64,000 nt of DNA from QQVM01 sp964544885 (lineage in GTDB: Bacteria > Bacteroidota > Bacteroidia > AKYH767-A > 2013-40CM-41-45): the NCBI GenBank assembly GCA_964544885.1, contig CAZJDX010000015.1:1-64000 (forward strand), in the 5' to 3' direction. Below are positions 1 through 6,916 of this stretch, in pieces (position 1 is the stretch's first letter; each line of letters begins with the position of its first letter). The position numbers and the translations under genes are program-made. The notes beneath the pieces are model-generated. The model saw nothing but the letters and a program-made list of their open reading frames with translations, made no database searches and was not told the origin of the DNA.

Positions 1-527
1 TCAAGTTCGTACTTTTTCAATCTGCCGGCCAGGAATGACAGATACCATTTTTTAAAGGGAGAGGAGCTTAGCTTTGCCATACGCTCCCAGATGATATGCT
101 CACTGTTATGCGCACGGAGAACTATTTTCCCCTTGCTGTATTTCCGGATAGTCTCAATGTAAGGCGTGGTGAAAAGAGTATCAAGCTGTATTACGTCAAA
201 AGTACTGTTCTTGAGAATTCGTATGAGTTTTTCCTCAACCTGTTTGCTGTAGAAGCGTTGTACATTGTATGAACCTGATGAAAACAGGTTTCTGAACGCA
301 CCGGAAAAAGTCACTTTCGTATCGATGTCAGCGCAGTCGAAATGAAATTCACTTCTCAAATATGCTGGCAAGTCGGAAACATCCACATGATGCTTCGTGG
401 TATTCAGGGCGAACAGGTGAACATCGCAGCCGGACTGCCGCAAACTGCCGGCAAGGTTCAGCATGGCGATATTGCCTCCGTCTATTGGAGGAAATGGAAC
501 ACGGTGACAGATCTGGAGAATTTTCAA
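1..527 (-). CDS. Glycosyltransferase, group 1/GT4-like (C-terminal part outside the window)
   Basis: About 175 N-terminal residues of a probable GT-B fold glycosyltransferase; the rest lies beyond position 1. The reading frame opens with a TTG codon at 527 and begins KILQICHRVPFPPIDGG, the usual N-terminal strand plus the glycine-rich turn of family 4 enzymes. Near residue 140 comes VLRAHNSEHIIWERMA, matching the R-x-HN-x-E segment often seen in this family. It should transfer a sugar from an activated donor to an envelope glycan or lipid, but acceptor and donor cannot be told from this part. The TTG start overlaps the TGA stop of the upstream permease gene (TTGA, 527-524), so translation is probably coupled. 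No ATG is available at the same place. The family call is fairly safe; the precise role is open. Confidence 0.75.
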   Translation of the reverse strand, partial: MKILQICHRVPFPPIDGGNIAMLNLAGSLRQSGCDVHLFALNTTKHHVDVSDLPAYLRSEFHFDCADIDTKVTFSGAFRNLFSSGSYNVQRFYSKQVEEKLIRILKNSTFDVIQLDTLFTTPYIETIRKYSKGKIVLRAHNSEHIIWERMAKLSSSPFKKWYLSFLAGRLKKYEL

Positions 528-1960
528 AGCGGATCTTTATTGAGATTTTTCTTTGGGAAGATTCTTCTGATAAGTTTAAGATAAGTATCCTTATCAAAGA
601 TCGAAGAGTCGGTTGTGGCTTTATAGGTCAGAAAAATTCCCACCGGAAGTAAGATCATGGAAGACATCCACATTCCCCGGAACGGGCTGAGAACTCCTTC
701 ACGCGCAAATTTTTCTGAACTAATGGAAATAATATGATAGATCACAAAAAGTATGATTGACACCACTACAGGCAGTCCAAGACCGCCCTTGCGTATGATC
801 GCTCCCAATGGCGCTCCTATGAAAAAGAGGATAAGGCAGGCAAACGATAAAGTAAACTTTCTGTGCCATTCAATCCTGTGTTTGGCGAGGACCCGGGACT
901 TACCTTCTATATCCTGTACGATATCTTCGCTTATGCTTTTCAGGTTCCGTGCATTCAGCAGCGCTGAATTCATAATGGCCTCCCTCTTGTCGAAAGGAAA
1001 ATTTCCGATCAGGTTCGAATCAGTGAGTAAGGGCAGCTTCTGAGGTTCCTTATTGTTAACGGTATCGGCAGTAATCGCGAAGGCGATTTTTGCGCGATGG
1101 TAAAGATCTTCGTACTTGAGCCTGATCCTTTCCTGGAGACTGTCTGCGGCATCATCAAGCTGGGTAAGGTTCAGCATCTGGTAATTATCCTTAAACAATT
1201 GTTCATTTGTCCTGGTAAGTTTGAAAGAACTCAGATCAAATCTAACGATCTGCTCGTCGAACTCACTTCGCATCAGCGGTCTGTTATTCTTTCCCGGTTT
1301 CCCCGGCTGCTCTTCATAGCTGGTGCCTTTAACCAGGGACAAGATCAGGAATCTTTCATCCGATGACATCACCATCGATCCGGATTCAGCGAGGATGACA
1401 TGTGAGTTTCCTTTATTCTCCCTGTGATCATAGATCATGATGTCATGAAGAGTTTTGCCGTCTGAGTCCTTTTTACCGATTTTTATTGAATACCCGTCGA
1501 TGCCATTGTAAAAAACTCCTTCCTTAATCATGAGCGCCGGTTTTTGTTGTCGCACATCATAAAGCAAAGCGTTCATCTTCAGGTTGGCAATAGGAAGTAT
1601 AACATTCGAAAAATAAAAAGCCGTTATACAAATGATGACGGCCGTGATGATGAGAGGACGCATGATGCGTTGGAGAGACATACCTGCCGATTTGCAGGCG
1701 GTTATTTCGAAATGTTCGGCCAGATTCCCAAAAGTCATGATGGAAGAAAGCAGGATCGAAAGTGGGAGAGCCAGGGGTACCAGGGTCACGGACACATAAA
1801 TCATGAGCTTGGCGATAATATACCAGTCCAGGCCTTTACCGACAAGGTCATCAATGTATTTCCACAGAAACTGCATCAGCAGCACAAAGAGTGCGATCAA
1901 AAAAGTCAACAACAGAGGTCCGGCAAAAGCCCGCAAAACAAGCAGGGTTAATTTCTTCAC
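524..1960 (-). CDS. LptF/LptG family permease (lipopolysaccharide export)
   Basis: Inner-membrane permease of the YjgP/YjgQ family. LptF and LptG form the membrane half of the LptB2FG transporter that pulls lipopolysaccharide from the inner membrane into the periplasmic bridge. The protein has about 478 residues. Two or more hydrophobic helices come first (PLLLTFLIALFVLLMQF, then a helix around LVPLALPLSILLSSI), followed by a large periplasmic domain and three C-terminal helices, the arrangement of the family. I chose the GTG at 1960, giving MKKLTLLVLRAF, because the frame can otherwise only be extended to a TTG at 1990 and homologues typically begin near this GTG. The downstream glycosyltransferase overlaps its stop, consistent with an envelope-glycan operon. 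Whether it is the F or G subunit is not decided. Confidence 0.88.
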   Translation of the reverse strand: MKKLTLLVLRAFAGPLLLTFLIALFVLLMQFLWKYIDDLVGKGLDWYIIAKLMIYVSVTLVPLALPLSILLSSIMTFGNLAEHFEITACKSAGMSLQRIMRPLIITAVIICITAFYFSNVILPIANLKMNALLYDVRQQKPALMIKEGVFYNGIDGYSIKIGKKDSDGKTLHDIMIYDHRENKGNSHVILAESGSMVMSSDERFLILSLVKGTSYEEQPGKPGKNNRPLMRSEFDEQIVRFDLSSFKLTRTNEQLFKDNYQMLNLTQLDDAADSLQERIRLKYEDLYHRAKIAFAITADTVNNKEPQKLPLLTDSNLIGNFPFDKREAIMNSALLNARNLKSISEDIVQDIEGKSRVLAKHRIEWHRKFTLSFACLILFFIGAPLGAIIRKGGLGLPVVVSIILFVIYHIISISSEKFAREGVLSPFRGMWMSSMILLPVGIFLTYKATTDSSIFDKDTYLKLIRRIFPKKNLNKDPL

Positions 1961-1962
1961 AC

Positions 1963-1970
1963 TATCTTTG
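1963..1970 (+). promoter_or_regulatory. TAnnTTTG -7 element (TATCTTTG)
   Basis: TATCTTTG matches the Bacteroidota primary sigma -7 consensus exactly. It lies about 60 bases ahead of the ATG at 2030. I do not see a TTTG -33 box at the ideal distance. It overlaps the start region of the divergent permease gene. Confidence 0.45.
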
Positions 1971-2029
1971 TCAGAAAATACAGGGTGCAAGTTACAAATT
2001 TGAAATTGACTTCAGAGGAGCTGAAAATA

Positions 2030-2608
2030 ATGGAAAACACTTCCTTTTTCAGCACCAAAATGATCCTAACCCGCAAGATCATGGATCAGTTCGGAGCCCT
2101 GGAATCGGCATACAGGAAACACCTTTCACCTGCTTCTATTCTCAGCAGGGGAGGTGTTAATACAAGCAACGGAAAGATTTTCAGGGGAGAGAATTACAAA
2201 GGACTGCCCTATGTGGTACTGGATTATCCCAGACTTTTTTCCACTGAGTCCGTCTTTGCCTTCAGGACCATGTTCTGGTGGGGGAATGAGTTTTCTTTTA
2301 CGCTGCACCTGCAGGGAACGGCATGGGAGGAAAGGAAAGCCCTGTTCATTAAAAAACTTCCTCAATTGTTAAACAGGGAATTGTACATCTGTGTCAATGT
2401 GTCGCCGTGGCAATATCATTTCGACAGAGAAAATTTTGTACCCTTAGATGAATACTCGGCAACAGTTGGCAAAGAGGAGTTGGAACAACTGCCTTTCCTG
2501 AAATTGTCCTCACGCCTTGATATCCGAAATTACGAAAATCTGTCAGAGCAGGCCGGCATGACTTTCAGGCTGCTGATGGATGCTTTCACCTCTCAGGAGC
2601 CGATATGA
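2030..2608 (+). CDS. Conserved-looking hypothetical protein, 192 aa
   Basis: I do not recognise this protein. It has 192 residues, no signal peptide and no clear membrane helix, so it is probably cytoplasmic. The sequence is rich in aromatic residues in the middle (TMFWWGNEFSFTLHL around residues 80-95) and mixed alpha/beta in look. I took the ATG at 2030 (MENTSFFSTKM) rather than an upstream start at 1985, because a TATCTTTG promoter lies at 1963 and the upstream extension would begin right at the expected transcription start. The gene is convergent with the START-like gene, and the two coding regions overlap by 16 bases at 2593-2608. The frame is long, has codon use like its neighbours and is very probably real; function unknown. 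Confidence 0.7.
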   Translation: MENTSFFSTKMILTRKIMDQFGALESAYRKHLSPASILSRGGVNTSNGKIFRGENYKGLPYVVLDYPRLFSTESVFAFRTMFWWGNEFSFTLHLQGTAWEERKALFIKKLPQLLNRELYICVNVSPWQYHFDRENFVPLDEYSATVGKEELEQLPFLKLSSRLDIRNYENLSEQAGMTFRLLMDAFTSQEPI

Positions 2609-2991
2609 TGCATGAGGTTATGGATCTGGCTGTTCCATAACAAGACATTCTCTTCCTTTTCCTCCGGGATAGAAAAGTCGGTGACGATAAGCGCCACATC
2701 GGAAGTTATCTCATCCTGAACGATTTCAAATTGAAAATAGGTCTCATCTTCCTTGGTGTTTTTACTGCTATCGAGCCACTTAAAGCGAACCATCTGGTTG
2801 TCTTTCTTACTGACAATCTTCGCTCTTTGCTCATTATCGCCCCAGGTAAAAATGAAATCACCTTCTCTGATGTTCACTTTGTCGGCAAACCATTCTTCCA
2901 GTCCGCTTGCATTGCTGAGATAATTGTACAATATTTTTGGGGATGATTTGATCTCAAACTCCAGGGAATATTTTTCCTTTTTTACTGCCAT
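2593..2991 (-). CDS. START-like / SRPBCC (AHSA1-type) domain protein
   Basis: Small cytoplasmic protein of about 132 residues. The pattern ending SNASGLEEWFAD at residues 25-40 is the usual second element of START/AHSA1 domains (an N-terminal strand, then L-x-x-WF-x-D). A run of strands follows (DFIFTWGDNEQRAKIV, QMVRFKWLD) and a C-terminal helix near HNLMHHIG that would close the cavity. Members bind hydrophobic ligands or act as Hsp90-activator-like modules; no ligand can be assigned here. The frame extends to a GTG at 3006, but the ATG at 2991 (MAVKKEKYSLEF) is preceded by AGGAAA and fits the domain start better. Its stop overlaps the convergent hypothetical gene by 16 bases. Confidence 0.8.
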   Translation of the reverse strand: MAVKKEKYSLEFEIKSSPKILYNYLSNASGLEEWFADKVNIREGDFIFTWGDNEQRAKIVSKKDNQMVRFKWLDSSKNTKEDETYFQFEIVQDEITSDVALIVTDFSIPEEKEENVLLWNSQIHNLMHHIGS

Positions 2992-3145
2992 CGTTTCCTG
3001 CTTCACAATCTTAATTTATAAATAAATGAATGATAATACCTGTTTTATACAGGTGGAACAATATAGTTATTATTTTACTTATAAACGACCAGACCGGAAG
3101 ACAAAGTTTTATTTACTGATTCTTTAATTTACCTTCGGCCTCCTT

Positions 3146-3889
3146 ATGGCATTGATTCATTCCTTTGAAAGCCAGGGTAATTGGCTCTTTAAGAGAAGGG
3201 GACAAATTCCGGTCATCCTCTTTTTACTGGCAATTCCGGCTGTATTTCTCACCGATTATGAGAAAATCAGCCCTGCCAGGTATTCAATTATCAACTATAT
3301 ATCGGCCGGATTGAGCATCCTGGGCGCAATCATCAGGGCCTATACCATCGGCACGACACCAAGAGGCACTTCCGGCAGGAATACCGATAAGCAGGTTGCC
3401 GAGTCATTGAATACGAGCGGTATCTATTCCACCGTAAGACATCCGCTATACCTGGGAAATTACCTGATGTGGATAGGAATCATCATGTTCACGCAGAATT
3501 TTTATTTCGTTCTGATAGCCAGTCTGCTTTACTGGATCTATTACGAAAGGATTATGTTCGCCGAAGAAAGATTCCTGGAAAGAAAATTCGGAGATACCTA
3601 TCTTGACTGGTCAAAGAAAATTCCCGCCTTCATTCCTGATTTTTCTTCTTTCCGCAAGAGCGATACCCGATTCTCCATTAAGAGTGTTTTAAGAAGAGAA
3701 TATTCTGGAATTCTTGCCACCGTTTTTGGTTTCGTATATGTGGACTTTCTGATTGCCTGGCTAAGGTGGCATAAGATAGCCATCGGAACCAACCTGTTGT
3801 ACCTTTTGGCCCTCACCCTTGTGATCACACTCGTATTACGGACCTTAAAGCATCACACCGGTCTTCTCAATGAAGAAGGAAGATCTTGA
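3146..3889 (+). CDS. ICMT-family membrane methyltransferase (possible lipid A 1-phosphate O-methyltransferase)
   Basis: Integral membrane protein of 247 residues with about five or six hydrophobic helices. Residues around 118-130 read RHPLYLGNYLMWIG, the RHPxYxG motif shared by isoprenylcysteine carboxyl methyltransferases and related phospholipid methyltransferases that use S-adenosylmethionine. A downstream YYERIMFAEERFLERKFG segment holds the second conserved E/R region of this superfamily. Bacteria lack prenylated CaaX proteins, so the substrate is likely a lipid. Related proteins in Bacteroidota have been annotated as methylating the 1-phosphate of Kdo2-lipid A, by analogy with Leptospira LmtA; here that is inference. 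An imperfect promoter (TACCTTCG) lies about 15 bases upstream. The gene is followed by tRNA-Met. Confidence 0.75.
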   Translation: MALIHSFESQGNWLFKRRGQIPVILFLLAIPAVFLTDYEKISPARYSIINYISAGLSILGAIIRAYTIGTTPRGTSGRNTDKQVAESLNTSGIYSTVRHPLYLGNYLMWIGIIMFTQNFYFVLIASLLYWIYYERIMFAEERFLERKFGDTYLDWSKKIPAFIPDFSSFRKSDTRFSIKSVLRREYSGILATVFGFVYVDFLIAWLRWHKIAIGTNLLYLLALTLVITLVLRTLKHHTGLLNEEGRS

Positions 3890-3941
3890 AATATTCTTTT
3901 GAAGAAAGAAAATCTATGTTCATATTTGCAGCCCAATTCCC

Positions 3942-4015
3942 GGCGAGGTAGCTCAGATGGTTAGAGCGCAGGATTCATAACCCTGAGGTCGGGGGTTCGA
4001 CTCCCCCCTTCGCTA
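3942..4015 (+). tRNA. tRNA-Met (anticodon CAT, probably elongator)
   Basis: A 74-base cloverleaf. The acceptor 5' strand GGCGAGG pairs with CTTCGCT (4008-4014) using two G:U pairs, including G1:U72, with A at 4015 as discriminator. The T arm is GGGGG/CCCCC with loop TTCGACT. The anticodon loop is TTCATAA, with CAT at 3976-3978. The anticodon stem is CAGGA/CCCTG, leaving an A31-C39 mismatch. The lack of three G:C pairs in that stem and the absence of a C1-A72 mismatch argue against an initiator tRNA. A CAT anticodon could also belong to tRNA-Ile2 with lysidine. CCA is not fully encoded. A near-consensus promoter (CATATTTG, 3921-3928) lies just upstream. Confidence 0.93.
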
Positions 4016-4631
4016 CAGCCTTTTCCCGGTACCGCCGGGATTTTTTACGCAGACTGTGCTTCTTCCTCAATCTTCTGAGTCTTTTGGGTCCGTACCACAG
4101 CCAGAAACCGGTAATCGTGAAGAGCAACAGAGCCAAACCTGTCACAGAGGTATAAACCAACTTGATCTGTCCGTTCGAAGTATTGAATAAATAATCCAGA
4201 ATGGAACCATCATGGAGCTTTTCAATAAAATCAGCACGCCTTCTTTCGATGTGAAGCAGTTCACCGCTGACTCCGTCAAGTTGCAGCCCCCAGAAGGAAT
4301 CGGTAAAAACAAACTTGACCATGCCTTTATCCTTCCTTATATCAATCCGGTCTAGTTCAAGTGATAGGGTATGATCTACTTTCTCATGCAGGAGACTGCA
4401 GGCGATAGAGTGGAGGCTGTCAAGGGGAAGCCAGTCTTTCAGGTCGCTTGAAGTGCCTTCATGACTTTTGGCCAGAATCAGTCCCTTACTGTGCTTTTTC
4501 CAACCCAATAATAAACCGCTAAGGGACACTATAAAAAAGAAGAGGAACAATACAGCACCGGTGGTCCTGTGAACCTTTCTGAAAACTCTCAGCACTTTTG
4601 CCTGACTTTCCTGATTATTTCTTTCTTTCAT
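3975..4631 (-). CDS. PepSY-associated membrane protein whose 3' end runs into the antisense tRNA
   Basis: A protein of 218 residues with one helix near residues 25-48 (VLFLFFFIVSLSGLLLGW) and one near 163-183 (VTGLALLLFTITGFWLWYG). This is the two-helix layout of PepSY-associated TM proteins, with a PepSY-like periplasmic segment between them. Larger relatives act with iron or flavin reductases; this short one has no added catalytic domain. The conserved part ends around the basic KKHSLRKKSRRYREK tail. The last dozen residues (AKGGVEPPTSGL) are read from the reverse strand of tRNA-Met, and the TGA stop (3977-3975) lies within its anticodon loop. The gene therefore probably lost its original stop, or simply uses the tRNA as its end. 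The start at 4631 is the first ATG. Confidence 0.75.
   Translation of the reverse strand: MKERNNQESQAKVLRVFRKVHRTTGAVLFLFFFIVSLSGLLLGWKKHSKGLILAKSHEGTSSDLKDWLPLDSLHSIACSLLHEKVDHTLSLELDRIDIRKDKGMVKFVFTDSFWGLQLDGVSGELLHIERRRADFIEKLHDGSILDYLFNTSNGQIKLVYTSVTGLALLLFTITGFWLWYGPKRLRRLRKKHSLRKKSRRYREKAVAKGGVEPPTSGL
4024..4046 (+). terminator. Intrinsic terminator after tRNA-Met
   Basis: TCCCGG, loop TACCG, CCGGGA, followed by six T. It sits nine bases after the tRNA, inside the antisense PepSY coding region. Confidence 0.7.
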
Positions 4632-4700
4632 AACTGTTCATATCTGTTCATGATCCAACAAGCAGCCTAAGTCAGAGAATTCCGATACGATCAAAAATAA

Positions 4701-4728
4701 AAAAACCCGATGGTAATACCGGGTTTTT
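4701..4728. terminator. Bidirectional intrinsic terminator
   Basis: AAAAACCCG (4701-4709) pairs with CGGGTTTTT (4720-4728) around a 10-base loop. On the reverse strand it lies just after the histone H1-like gene, ahead of the PepSY gene. Confidence 0.7.
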
Positions 4729-4748
4729 AACAGACGTGTGAGAAAATA

Positions 4749-4937
4749 TTATGCGCCTGCAGCGTCGCCTTTTTTTACTGACTGGATCGCATCCCTCATT
4801 TCCTGGCATGCTCTCTTAATGTCCTGAAGGCCCTTCCGCACGCGGGTTCCTGCTGCGGCATTTCCTTTTTCAGAAAACTTGATGACATCCTCTTCAATAG
4901 CTGCTACAAGCATTTTGATTTTTTCGTATTCTTTCAT
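4749..4937 (-). CDS. Histone H1-like small DNA-associated protein
   Basis: A 62-residue protein with alternating acidic and lysine/arginine-rich helices. The central segment FSEKGNAAAGTRVRKGLQD closely follows the E-K-G-N-x-A-A-G-T-R-x-R-K pattern of the small proteins annotated as histone H1-like in Bacteroidota. They are thought to bind nucleic acid, possibly in nucleoid organisation, but the evidence for function is thin. It is monocistronic: a bidirectional terminator follows at 4701-4728, and about 85 bases separate it from the upstream serine palmitoyltransferase-like gene. I see no consensus promoter in that gap. Confidence 0.85.
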   Translation of the reverse strand: MKEYEKIKMLVAAIEEDVIKFSEKGNAAAGTRVRKGLQDIKRACQEMRDAIQSVKKGDAAGA

Positions 4938-5023
4938 TGTTTTTTGTTTTAGAGATTAATGTTGATTTGATTAGGAGCTTATTTATTTGGGTTGTGTGAT
5001 TTACCGTTAAACATTCTTAAATT

Positions 5024-6265
5024 TCAGAACGCAGCTATTTTATCAGACATATATTCTCCCGCTTTCAGTTTCACATGGGCTTTCTTGAAAGCATCTATGG
5101 TATATTCAACATCCTTCATCGTATGCACCGCGGTAGGTATTAACCTCAGAATGATAACATCCTTGGGAACAACAGGATAAACTACCATGGAACAGAAGAT
5201 GTCATAATTTTCCCTCATATCATAGATAAGATTGGTGGCTTCACCAATGCTGCCGTTCATGAATACCGGAGTGACCGGACTTTGTGTTTTACCTAAATTG
5301 AATCCTGCCGATTTCAGGCCGCTTTGAAGGGCATTTACGATTTTCCAGAGGTTGTCTTTGAGTTCCGGATGCTTTCTGAGAAGTTCCAGCCTTTTCAAGG
5401 CGCCGATCACCAGGGGGGATGGCATTGACTTCGCGAAAATCTGTGAGCGCATATTATAACGCAGGTACTCAACGACATCTTCCTTGCTCGAAATAAATCC
5501 ACCTATCATCGCCATACTCTTGGCAAAGGTTCCGAAATAGATGTCAATGTCATCCTGAACACCTTGTTCTTCACCCGTACCCGCACCGGTCTTACCCATG
5601 GTACCAAAGCCATGAGCATCGTCGACGAAGAGCCTGAAGTTGAATTTCTTTTTCAGTGCCACGATGTCTTTGATCCTGCCCATATCTCCGCTCATTCCAA
5701 AAACCCCTTCCGTGATAAGCAGAATAGAGCCTCCGGTTTCATTCACGATCCGGGTAGCTCTTTCCAATTGTTTTTCGCAGTTATCAATGTCATTGTGCGG
5801 GAATACAAATCGTTTTCCCATGTGTAAACGCACGCCGTCAATTATACAGGCATGGCTCTCACTGTCATAGACAATTACATCATGCCGGTCAACCAGGCAA
5901 TCAATGGCCGAAACCATACCCTGATAGCCAAAGTTCAGCAAAATGGTATCCTCCTTTTTCATGAATGAGGACAGTTCATTCTCTAATTGCTCATGATGAT
6001 TGGTATTACCGGACATCATCCGGGCTCCCATAGGCGAAGCAAAACCAAATTGGGCTGCAGCATCGGCGTCTGCCTTGCGCACTTCCGGATGATTCGCCAA
6101 TCCCAGGTAATTGTTTAAACTCCAAATCAATCGTTCCTTCCCGCGAAAAACCATCCTTGTTCCGATATCACCTTCCAGCTTGGGAAATGTGAAATAGCCG
6201 TGCGAATCCTTTGCATGCTGTCCTATTGGTCCTCTGTTCTTCTTTATTTTTTCAAATAAATCCAC
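5024..6265 (-). CDS. Alpha-oxoamine synthase, probable serine palmitoyltransferase
   Basis: PLP enzyme of 413 residues in fold type I. VDDAHGFGTMG holds the aspartate and histidine that contact the cofactor, and FGTFAKSMAMIGG holds the Schiff-base lysine. Other family marks are LNNYLGLANHPEV, GARMMSGNT and DSESHACIIDGVRL. The overall pattern, including the QHAKDSHGYFTFPKLEG opening, matches the Bacteroidota group treated as serine palmitoyltransferase, which condenses serine with a fatty acyl-CoA or acyl-ACP to 3-ketosphinganine for sphingolipids. Glycine C-acetyltransferase and KAPA synthase are the alternatives. KAPA synthase is unlikely because a separate bioF lies at 54716-55864. A strong promoter sits upstream at 6361-6390. 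It stands alone, with no lipid gene beside it. Confidence 0.85.
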   Translation of the reverse strand: MDLFEKIKKNRGPIGQHAKDSHGYFTFPKLEGDIGTRMVFRGKERLIWSLNNYLGLANHPEVRKADADAAAQFGFASPMGARMMSGNTNHHEQLENELSSFMKKEDTILLNFGYQGMVSAIDCLVDRHDVIVYDSESHACIIDGVRLHMGKRFVFPHNDIDNCEKQLERATRIVNETGGSILLITEGVFGMSGDMGRIKDIVALKKKFNFRLFVDDAHGFGTMGKTGAGTGEEQGVQDDIDIYFGTFAKSMAMIGGFISSKEDVVEYLRYNMRSQIFAKSMPSPLVIGALKRLELLRKHPELKDNLWKIVNALQSGLKSAGFNLGKTQSPVTPVFMNGSIGEATNLIYDMRENYDIFCSMVVYPVVPKDVIILRLIPTAVHTMKDVEYTIDAFKKAHVKLKAGEYMSDKIAAF

Positions 6266-6360
6266 CGCTCCTGTTTTTTAGATTGTTTTATTGATTTTAA
6301 AGGACATTCAATGAAAGGTCAGTAGCTTATAATCGAACTTGATTGAATTTCCTGTCATGA

Positions 6361-6390
6361 CAAAAGTAAGTATTTTGAATTAAAATCAAA
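6361..6390 (-). promoter_or_regulatory. Promoter for the serine palmitoyltransferase-like gene
   Basis: On the reverse strand TTTG (6390-6387) is followed after 18 bases by TACTTTTG (6368-6361), an almost ideal Bacteroidota promoter. Transcription would start near 6354, leaving a leader of about 90 bases. Confidence 0.6.
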
Positions 6391-6916
6391 TAATTCAGCC
6401 CTTGACCTGTAAATTTAATCAACAGAGCAGAAGCCCAGGCCTGACTCAGATGCGTTAATTTAATCTCTCAACCCGTAGTTCAATTAACTTATTATAAATA
6501 TGTGTTTATCAATTATTTATAAAATAATACATCTTTTTTAATTTGGATTGTGTCAGAATTTCCGGAAGCAGACTCATGTCCGGCATTGTTAATATCGCTT
6601 TGTGACCTCCAATTTTCATAGCCGTAAAAATGTCCTGAGCCTGAAATCATCCGGTACACTGATTTATTCCGAATTTTCAAAAATTACCGGTCTGAAAATT
6701 TGTTGGTTTAGCAGCTTCAGTCTGGAAAATCAGTCTTTACTACAAGAACAGATAGTTCATGGAATCATGTTCTGTTCCTTGCTGCTATAATTAGCCCTGT
6801 ATTCAAATACCTTTCTTCCTGAAACCAGTCTGTTGTTTCTGTCATAGTCTTGTATTCTTCCGTCGGCCTCTTGCGGGATTCATAGTTTACTTCGTCCTTT
6901 GGGAAAAAAAAATGAA
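6391..6916. other. AT-rich spacer with two inverted repeats, no convincing gene
   Basis: Over 500 bases without a supportable coding region. It holds an AT-rich inverted repeat, TTATAAAT (6492-6499) and ATTTATAA (6515-6522). It also holds a stronger composite hairpin, GAACAGA (6746-6752) with TCTGTTC (6771-6777), enclosing a CATG-gaat-CATG inner hairpin. A 62-codon frame at 6602-6790 lacks any family feature. The spacer must hold the promoter of the secreted protein at 6917, but I see only weak matches. Confidence 0.4.

Noticed and set aside
3942..4015. Initiator tRNA-fMet
   Set aside because: Lacks three G:C pairs in the anticodon stem and the unpaired first acceptor position.
6602..6790. 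62-codon frame in the spacer before the secreted protein
   Set aside because: No promoter, signal peptide or family pattern; composition matches the AT-rich spacer.
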